A DNA stretch of 31,823 nt, from the NCBI RefSeq assembly GCF_000003605.2, contig NW_003118583.1, positions 1 through 31,823 on the forward strand, in the 5' to 3' direction. The notes beneath the pieces are model-generated. The model saw only the letters and a program-made list of their open reading frames with translations, was not told where the DNA came from and did not search any database. Positions 24,481 to 31,823 of the stretch are shown piece by piece (positions within the stretch are counted from its first letter, which is position 1; every line of letters begins with the position of its first letter). This DNA comes from Saccoglossus kowalevskii (taxonomy: Eukaryota > Hemichordata > Enteropneusta > Harrimaniidae). The position numbers and the translations under genes are program-made.

Positions 24481-25560
24481 CAGACTTCCATCTCACATCG
24501 TAGACTCAGTAGACTATCTTGGTCCAATGCTACACTAAAGCAGACTTATATCTCACATCGTAGACTCAGTAGACTATCTTGGTCCAATGCTACACTAAAG
24601 CAGACTTCCATCTCACATCGTAGACTCAGTAGACTATCTTGGTCCAATGCTACACTAAAGCAAACTTCCATCTCACATCATAGACTCAGTGGACTATCTT
24701 GGTCCAATGCTACACTAAAGCACACTTCTATCTCACATTGTAGAATCAGTGGACTATCTTGGTCCAATGCTACACTAAAGCAGACTTATATCTCACATCG
24801 TAGACTCAGTAGACTATCTTGGTCCAATGCTACACTAAAGTAGACTTGTATCTCACATTGTAGGCTCAGTAGACCAACTTGGTCCAATGCTACACTAAAG
24901 TAGACTTCCATCTCACATTGTAGAATCAGTAGACTATCTTAGTCCAATGCTACATTAAAGCAGACTTCCATCTCACATTGTAGAATAAGTGGACTATCTT
25001 GGTCCAATGCTACACTAAAGCAGACTTCCATCTCACATCGTAGACTCAGTAGACTATCTTGGTCCAATGCTACACTAAAGCAGACTTATATCTCACATCG
25101 TAGACTCAGTAGACTATCTTGGTCCAATGCTACACTAAAGCAGACTTCCATCTCACATCGTAGACTCAGTAGACTATCTTGGTCCAATGCTACACTAAAG
25201 CAAACTTCCATCTCACATCATAGACTCAGTGGACTATCTTGGTCCAATGCTACACTAAAGCACACTTCTATCTCACATTGTAGAATCAGTGGACTATCTT
25301 GGTCCAATGCTACACTAAAGCAGACTTATATCTCACATCGTAGACTCAGTAGACTATCTTGGTCCAATGCTACACTAAAGTAGACTTGTATCTCACATTG
25401 TAGGCTCAGTAGACTATCTTGGTCCAATGCTACACTAAAGTAGACTTCCATCTCACGTTGTAGAATCAGTAGACTATCTTAGTCCAATGCTACATTAAAG
25501 CAGACTTCCATCTCACATTGTAGAATTAGTGGACTATCTTGGTCCAATGCTACACTAAAG
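24481..25560. repeat. 9-monomer (540-bp) tandem duplication
   Basis: Units 24481-25020 are repeated at 25021-25560. The first six monomers look identical. The last three differ at a few bases: agaccaac against agactatc near 24873, tcacgttg near 25457, and gaataag against gaattag near 24987. The same nine-unit order, in part, also begins at 22981 and 28749. Confidence 0.86.
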
Positions 25561-26047
25561 CAGACTTCCATCTCACATCGTAGACTCAGTAGACTATCTT
25601 GTTCCAATGCTACACTAAAGCAGACTTATATCTCACATCGTAGACTCAGTAGACTATCTTGGTCCAATGCTACACTAAAGCAGACTTATATCTCACATCG
25701 TAGACTCAGTAGACTATCTTGGTCCAATGCTACACTAAAGTAGACTTATATCTCACATTGTAGAATCAGTGGACTATCTTGGTCCAATGCTACACTAAAG
25801 CAGACTTGTATCTCGCATTGTAGACTCAGTAGACTATCTTGGTCCAATGCTACACTAAAGCAGGCTTCCAGCTCACATTGTAGAATCAGTGGACTATCTT
25901 GGTCCAATGCTACACTAAAGCAGACTTCCATCTCACATTGTAGAATCAGTGGACTACCTTGGTCCAATGCTACACTAAAGCAGACTTCCATCTCACATTG
26001 TAGAATTAGTGGACTATCTTGGTGCAATGCTACACTAAAGCACACTT
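25388..26047. repeat. 16-monomer higher-order module, deleted copy (11 units)
   Basis: The first five units follow the module, with cttgttcc in the ccatctc/tcgtag unit and a tctcacgttg change near 25457. The copy then skips from an atatctc/tcgtag unit with a tagactt tail to the atatctc/gaatc unit, losing the ccagctc, agtagactgt, agtaaac and gtatctcata group. The atatctc/tcatag unit near the end is also missing. A ctacctt change lies near 25956. Confidence 0.8.
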
Positions 26048-27067
26048 CCATCTCACATCATAGACTCAGTAGACTATCTTGGTCCAATGCTACATTAAAG
26101 CAGACTTCCATCTCACATTGTAGAATTAGTGGACTATCTTGGTCCAATGCTACACTAAAGCACACTTCTATCTCACATTGTAGAATCAGTGGACTATCTT
26201 GGTTCAATGCTACATTAAAGCAGACTTCCATCTCACAATGTAGAATCAGTGGACTATCTTGGTCCAATGCTACACTAAAGCAGACTTATATCTCACATCA
26301 TAGACTCAGTAGACTATCTTGGTCCAATGCTACACTAAAGCAGACTTGTATCTCACATCGTAGACTCAGTAGACTATCTTGGTCCGATGCTACACTAAAG
26401 CAGACTTCCATCTCACATCATAGACTCAGTAGACTATCTTGGTCCAATGCTACACTAAAGCACACTTCTATCTCACATTGTAGAATCAGTAGACTATCTT
26501 GGTCCAATGCTACACTAAAGCAGACTTATATCTCACATCGTAGACTCAGTAGACTGTCTTGGTCCAATGCTACACTAAAGTAGACTTATATCTCACATCG
26601 TAGACTCAGTAAACTATCTTGGTCCAATGCTACACTAAAGTAGACTTGTATCTCATATTGTAGACTCAGTAGACTATCTTGGTCCAATGCTACACTAAAG
26701 TAGACTTATATCTCACATTGTAGAATCAGTGGACTATCTTGGTCCAATGCTACACTAAAGCAGACTTGTATCTCGCATTGTAGACTCAGTAGACTATCTT
26801 GGTCCAATGCTACACTAATGCAGGCTTCCAGCTCACATTGTAGAATCAGTGGACTATCTTGGTCCAATGCTACACTAAAGCAGACTTCCATCTCACATTG
26901 TAGAATCAGTGGACTATCTTGGTCCAATGCTACACTAAAGCAGACTTCCATCTCACATTGTAGAATTAGTGGACTATCTTGGTGCAATGCTACACTAAAG
27001 CACACTTCCATCTCACATCATAGACTCAGTAGACTATCTTGGTCCAATGCTACATTAAAGCAGACTT

Positions 27068-27848
27068 CCATCTCACATTGTAGAATCTAGTGGACTATCT
27101 TGGTCCAATGCTACACTAAAGCAGACTTCCATCTCACATCGTAGACTCAGTAGACTATCTTGGTCCAATGCTACACTAAAGCAGACTTATATCTCACATC
27201 GTAGACTCAGTAGACTATCTTGGTCCAATGCTACACTAAAGCAGACTTATATCTCACATCGTAGACTCAGTAGACTATCTTGGTCCAATGCTACACTAAA
27301 GCGGGCTTCCAGCTCACATTGTAGAATCAGTAGACTATCTTGGTCCAATGCTACACTAAAGCAGACTTATATCTCACATCGTAGACTCAGTAGACTGTCT
27401 TGGTCCAATGCTACACTAAAGTAGACTTATATCTCACATCGTAGACTCAGTAAACTATCTTGGTCCAATGCTACACTAAAGTAGACTTATATCTCACATT
27501 GTAGAATCAGTGGACTATCTTGGTCCAATGCTACACTAAAGCAGACTTGTATCTCGCATTGTAGACTCAGTAGACTATCTTGGTCCAATGCTACACTAAA
27601 GCAGGCTTCCAGCTCACATTGTAGAATCAGTGGACTATCTTGGTCCAATGCTACACTAAAGCAGACTTCCATCTCACATTGTAGAATCAGTGGACTATCT
27701 TGGTCCAATGCTACACTAAAGCAGACTTCCATCTCACATCATAGACTCAGTAGACTATCTTGGTCCAATGCTACACTAAAGCAGACTTCCATCTCACATT
27801 GTAGAATTAGTGGACTATCTTGGTTCAATGCTACACTAAAGCACACTT
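27068..27848. repeat. 16-monomer higher-order module, copy missing its first two units
   Basis: The copy starts at the third module unit, which carries an extra base (gaatctagtgg). The rest follows 17706-18485 unit by unit, including the absent gtatctcata unit, the ccatctc/tcatag substitution and ggttcaa in the last unit. It is preceded by a different array context (a partial module at 26701-27060). Confidence 0.83.
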
Positions 27849-29108
27849 CCATCTCACATCATAGACTCAGTAGACTATCTTGGTCCAATGCTACATTAAA
27901 GCAGACTTCCATCTCACATTGTAGAATTAGTGGACTATCTTGGTCCAATGCTACACTAAAGCACACTTCTATCTCACATTGTAGAATCAGTGGACTATCT
28001 TGGTTCAATGCTACATTAAAGCAGACTTCCATCTCACATTGTAGAATCAGTGGACTATCTTGGTCCAATGCTACACTAAAGCAGACTTATATCTCACATC
28101 ATAGACTCAGTAGACTATCTTGGTCCAATGCTACACTAAAGCAGACTTGTATCTCACATCGTAGACTCAGTAGACTATCTTGGTCCGATGCTACACTAAA
28201 GCAGACTTCCATCTCACATCATAGACTCAGTAGACTATCTTGGTCCAATGCTACATTAAAGCAGACTTCCATCTCACATTGTAGAATTAGTGGACTAAAT
28301 TGGTCCAATGCTACACTAAAGCACACTTCTATCTCACATTGTAGAATCAGTAGACTATCTTGGTCCAATGCTACACTAAAGTAGACTTATATCTCACATC
28401 GTAGACTCAGTAAACTATCTTGGTCCAATGCTACACTAAAGTAGACTTGTATCTCACATCGTAGACTCAGTAGACTATCTTGGTCCAATGCTACACTAAA
28501 GCAGACTTATATCTCACATCGTAGACTCAGTAAACTATCTTGGTCCAATGCTACACTAAAGTAGACTTGTATCTCACATCGTAGACTCAGTAGACTATCT
28601 TGGTCCAATGCTACACTAAAGTAGACTTATATCTCACATCATAGACTCAGTAGACTATCTTGGTCCAATGCTACACTAAAGCAGACTTCCATCTCACATC
28701 GTAGACTCAGTAGACTATCTTGGTCCAATGCTACACTAAAGCAGACTTCCATCTCACATCGTAGACTCAGTAGACTATCTTGGTCCAATGCTACACTAAA
28801 GCAGACTTATATCTCACATCGTAGACTCAGTAGACTATCTTGGTCCAATGCTACACTAAAGCAGACTTCCATCTCACATCGTAGACTCAGTAGACTATCT
28901 TGGTCCAATGCTACACTAAAGCAAACTTCCATCTCACATCATAGACTCAGTGGACTATCTTGGTCCAATGCTACACTAAAGCACACTTCTATCTCACATT
29001 GTAGAATCAGTGGACTATCTTGGTCCAATGCTACACTAAAGCAGACTTATATCTCACATCGTAGACTCAGTAGACTATCTTGGTCCAATGCTACACTAAA
29101 GTAGACTT

Positions 29109-30128
29109 GTATCTCACATTGTAGGCTCAGTAGACTATCTTGGTCCAATGCTACACTAAAGTAGACTTCCATCTCACATTGTAGAATCAGTAGACTATCT
29201 TAGTCCAATGCTACATTAAAGCAGACTTCCATCTCACATTGTAGAATTAGTGGACTATCTTGGTCCAATGCTACACTAAAGCAGACTTCCATCTCACATC
29301 GTAGACTCAGTAGACTATCTTGTTCCAATGCTACACTAAAGCAGACTTATATCTCACATCGTAGACTCAGTAGACTATCTTGGTCCAATGCTACACTAAA
29401 GCAGACTTATATCTCACATCGTAGACTCAGTAGACTATCTTGGTCCAATGCTACACTAAAGCAGACTTATATCTCACATCGTAGACTCAGTAGACTATCT
29501 TGGTCCAATGCTACACTAAAGCGGGCTTCCAGCTCACATTGTAGAATCAGTAGACTATCTTGGTCCAATGCTACACTAAAGCAGACTTATATCTCACATC
29601 GTAGACTCAGTAGACTGTCTTGGTCCAATGCTACACTAAAGTAGACTTATATCTCACATCGTAGACTCAGTAAACTATCTTGGTCCAATGCTACACTAAA
29701 GTAGACTTGTATCTCATATTGTAGACTCAGTAGACTATCTTGGTCCAATGCTACACTAAAGTAGACTTATATCTCACATTGTAGAATCAGTGGACTATCT
29801 TGGTCCAATGCTACACTAAAGCAGACTTGTATCTCACATTGTAGACTCAGTAGACTATCTTGGTCCAATGCTACACTAAAGCAGGCTTCCAGCTCACATT
29901 GTAGAATCAGTGGACTATCTTGGTCCAATGCTACACTAAAGCAGACTTCCATCTCACATTGTAGAATCAGTGGACTATCTTGGTCCAATGCTACACTAAA
30001 GCAGACTTATATCTCACATCATAGACTCAGTAGACTATCTTGGTCCAATGCTACACTAAAGCAGACTTCCATCTCACATTGTAGAATTAGTGGACTATCT
30101 TGGTGCAATGCTACACTAAAGCACACTT
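29109..30128. repeat. 16-monomer higher-order module, copy with one extra unit (17)
   Basis: The full module order is present, with one extra atatctc/tcgtag unit before the cgggctt tail. It has cttgttcc in the fourth unit, as does 25568, and gtatctcaca in the caggctt-tail unit, as does copy 2. It continues into the same seven-unit tail seen after 26048 and 27849. Confidence 0.85.
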
Positions 30129-30788
30129 CCATCTCACATCATAGACTCAGTAGACTATCTTGGTCCAATGCTACATTAAAGCAGACTTCCATCTCACATT
30201 GTAGAATTAGTGGACTATCTTGGTCCAATGCTACACTAAAGCACACTTCTATCTCACATTGTAGAATCAGTGGACTATCTTGGTTCAATGCTACATTAAA
30301 GCAGACTTCCATCTCACATTGTAGAATCAGTGGACTATCTTGGTCCAATGCTACACTAAAGCAGACTTATATCTCACATCATAGACTCAGTAGACTATCT
30401 TGGTCCAATGCTACACTAAAGCAGACTTGTATCTCACATCGTAGACTCAGTAGACTATCTTGGTCCGATGCTACACTAAAGCAAACTTCCATCTCACATC
30501 ATAGACTCAGTAGACTATCTTGGTCCAATGCTACATTAAAGCAGACTTCCATCTCACATTGTAGAATTAGTGGACTATCTTGGTCCAATGCTACACTAAA
30601 GCACACTTCTATCTCACATTGTAGAATCAGTGGACTATCTTGGTCCCATGCTACACTAAAGCAGACTTATATCTCACATTGTAGACTCAGTAGACTATCT
30701 TGGTCCAATGCTACACTAAAGTAGACTTATATCTCACATCGTAGACTCAGTAAACTATCTTGGTCCAATGCTACACTAAAGTAGACTT

Positions 30789-31089
30789 GTATCTCACATC
30801 ATAGACTCAGTAGACTATCTTGGTTCAATGCTACACTGAAGCAGACTTATATCTCACATTGTAGACTCAGTAGACTATCTTGGACCAATGCTACACTAAG
30901 GCAGACAACCATCTCACATTGTAGAATCAGTGGACTATCTTGGTCCAATGCTACACTAAAGCAGACTTGTATCTCACATCGTAGACTCAGTAGACTATCT
31001 TGGTCCAATGCTACACTAAAGCACACTTCTATCTCACATTGTAGACTCAGTAGACTATCTTGGTCCAAATGCTACACTAAAGCAGACTT
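30789..31089. repeat. 12-monomer cassette, partial copy 4
   Basis: Only the first five monomers of the cassette are present, including the ggttcaa/ctgaagcag and ggaccaa/aaggcagacaa marker pair. One extra A sits at 31067-31069. The array then switches to a unit with ccgatg and a tagactt tail, and on to a truncated copy of the 16-unit module. The marker pair is about 28.3 kb from copy 1. Confidence 0.8.
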
Positions 31090-31149
31090 ATATCTCACAT
31101 CGTAGACTCAGTAGACTATCTTGGTCCGATGCTACACTAAAGTAGACTT

Positions 31150-31823
31150 GTATCTCACATTGTAGGCTCAGTAGACCAACTTGGTCCAATGCTACACTAA
31201 AGTAGACTTCCATCTCACATTGTAGAATCAGTAGACTATCTTAGTCCAATGCTACATTTAAAGCAGACTTCCATCTCACATTGTAGAATAAGTGGACTAT
31301 CTTGGTCCAATGCTACACTAAAGCAGACTTCCATCTCACATCGTAGACTCAGTAGACTATCTTGGTCCAATGCTACACTAAAGCAGACTTATATCTCACA
31401 TCGTAGACTCAGAAGACTATCTTGGTCCAATGCTACACTAAAGCAGACTTATATCTCACATCGTAGACTCAGTAGACTATCTTGGTCCAATGCTACACTA
31501 AAGCGGGCTTCCAGCTCACATTGTAGAATCAGTAGACTATCTTGGTCCAATGCTACACTAAAGCAGACTTGTATCTCACATCGTGGACTCAGTAAACTAT
31601 CTTGGTCCAATGCTACACTAAAGTAGACTTGTATCTCATATTGTAGACTCAGTAGACTATCTTGGTCCAATGATACACTAAAGTAGACTTATATCTCACA
31701 TTGTAGAATCAGTGGACTATCTTGGTCCAATGCTACACTAAAGCAGACTTGTATCTCGCATTGTAGACTCAGTAGACTATCTTGGTCCAAAGAATACACT
31801 AAAGCAGGCTTTCCAGCTCACAT
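31150..31823. repeat. 16-monomer higher-order module, truncated by the window end
   Basis: The order begins with gtatctc/ttgtaggctc (agaccaac), ttagtcc and gaataag units, like 24848-25027. The ttagtcc unit has an extra T (acatttaaag). A hybrid unit near 31571 (gtatctc, tcgtggactc, agtaaac) replaces the agtagactgt and agtaaac pair. The final monomers carry two more insertions, at 31791-31796 and 31810-31812. Confidence 0.75.
31741..31823. repeat. Last, disturbed monomers at the window end
   Basis: The unit reads ccaaagaatacact in place of ccaatgctacact (one extra base), and the next has caggctttccag with an extra T. Such changes are rare in the interior. The array itself does not end here, since the last bases still belong to a ccagctc unit. 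Confidence 0.7.

Larger units (their letters stand above)
1..31823. repeat. 60-bp satellite array, about 530 head-to-tail monomers filling the window
   Basis: Every line of the window repeats the same 60-bp unit in the same orientation. I found no inverted block and no unique insert. The most stable part of the unit is cttggtccaatgctacacta. The other half carries a small set of linked variants that define about a dozen recurring classes. From position 60 to 31751 there are 528 periods with a net gain of 11 bases, so almost every monomer is exactly 60 bp. Typical adjacent monomers differ at a few positions to about ten. The order of classes is neither random nor a single fixed cycle: runs of 6 to 20 monomers recur, which is the usual result of unequal crossing-over or gene conversion in satellite DNA. 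Function is unknown. A centromeric, heterochromatic or subtelomeric block in a eukaryote is the natural reading, but the species and chromosomal place cannot be told from the sequence. Confidence 0.97.

Noticed and set aside
31249-31626. Open frame of 125 codons on the plus strand
   Set aside because: Its ATG comes into frame only through a one-base insertion at about 31256, and the rest is the repeat frame ending at a tagactt unit.
1-31823. CRISPR array (regular repeats with a conserved and a variable half)
   Set aside because: The variable halves are alleles of one sequence that differ by a few bases and recur many times. They are not unrelated spacers. No cas genes or leader are present.
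1-31823. Protein-coding repeat under a genetic code with TAA and TAG read as glutamine
   Set aside because: It would make TAA/CAA and TAG/CAG units synonymous, but TGA in tcatag units would still close the minus frame, single-base indels break the frame, and both strands look equally open. Nothing else supports translation.
1-31823. Repeat-induced point mutation of a fungal repeat
   Set aside because: Some variants are C-to-T at CpA, but CpA remains abundant in every monomer and the copies are not broadly AT-shifted, so the typical heavy signature is absent.
1-31823. CENP-B box
   Set aside because: I looked for the TTCG and CGGG half-motifs at the right spacing on both strands. The cgggctt tail has CGGG, but no matching TTCG lies upstream at the required distance.
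1-31823. Telomeric repeat, microsatellite, transposon ends, tRNA or rRNA
   Set aside because: No TTAGGG-like or short-period runs, no terminal inverted repeats or target-site duplications, and no RNA gene motifs were seen.

Overview
The whole 31.8 kb window is one uninterrupted tandem array of a 60-bp satellite monomer, about 530 copies in head-to-tail orientation. I see no unique sequence, no supportable gene, no RNA gene, no transposon and no flanking DNA. The monomer is about 40% GC (24 of 60 bases in the reference unit at 961-1020). The register is very tight: between matching bases at 60 and 31751 there are 528 periods and a net drift of only 11 bases, all of it from single-base insertions or deletions. 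This points to satellite or large-minisatellite DNA of a eukaryote, such as a centromeric, pericentromeric, subtelomeric or other heterochromatic block. Nothing in the sequence identifies the species. The main CpG of the monomer exists as CG, TG and CA alleles, which fits cytosine methylation followed by deamination and also favours a eukaryote.

Monomers fall into about a dozen recurring classes defined by linked variants at a few positions. I name a class by its start (atatctc, gtatctc, ctatctc, ccatctc or ccagctc), its middle (tcgtagactc, ttgtagaatc, ttgtagaatt, tcatagactc, ttgtagactc or ttgtaggctc) and its end (agtaga, agtgga or agtaaa, then the tail cagactt, tagactt, cacactt, caaactt, caggctt or cgggctt). 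Reading the order of classes shows higher-order structure: the same runs of 6 to 20 monomers recur locally and at distances up to 28 kb.

Layout. 1-240: array with two damaged monomers, at 1-40 and 198-215. 241-6840: regular array with a 12-unit cassette (2461-3180 and 4561-5280), an exact 420-bp tandem duplication (3301-4140) and the first copy of a 16-unit module (5761-6720). 6841-6983: three single-base insertions, then a third cassette copy (6964-7983). 7984-9240: mixed units. 9241-9960: the most divergent part, with a scrambled monomer at 9259-9300 and CpG-rich monomers at 9718-9950. 9960-16500: regular array with module copy 2 and block B copy 1. 16506-18485: module copies 3 and 4 side by side. 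19021-19740: a 360-bp duplication. 19981-22500: a roughly 1.26-kb duplication. 24481-25560: a 540-bp duplication. 25388-30128: three more module copies. 30789-31823: a partial cassette, a truncated module copy, and a last 83 bases with two insertions. Both window ends are more damaged than most of the interior, so the window may be a whole contig lying inside a larger array.

No genes act together here. Because 60 is divisible by 3, one frame on each strand stays in register and produces short 20-residue-repeat open frames, but class-specific stop codons close them everywhere. I treat all of them as by-products of the repeat. Every stretch longer than 300 bases contains only this monomer.
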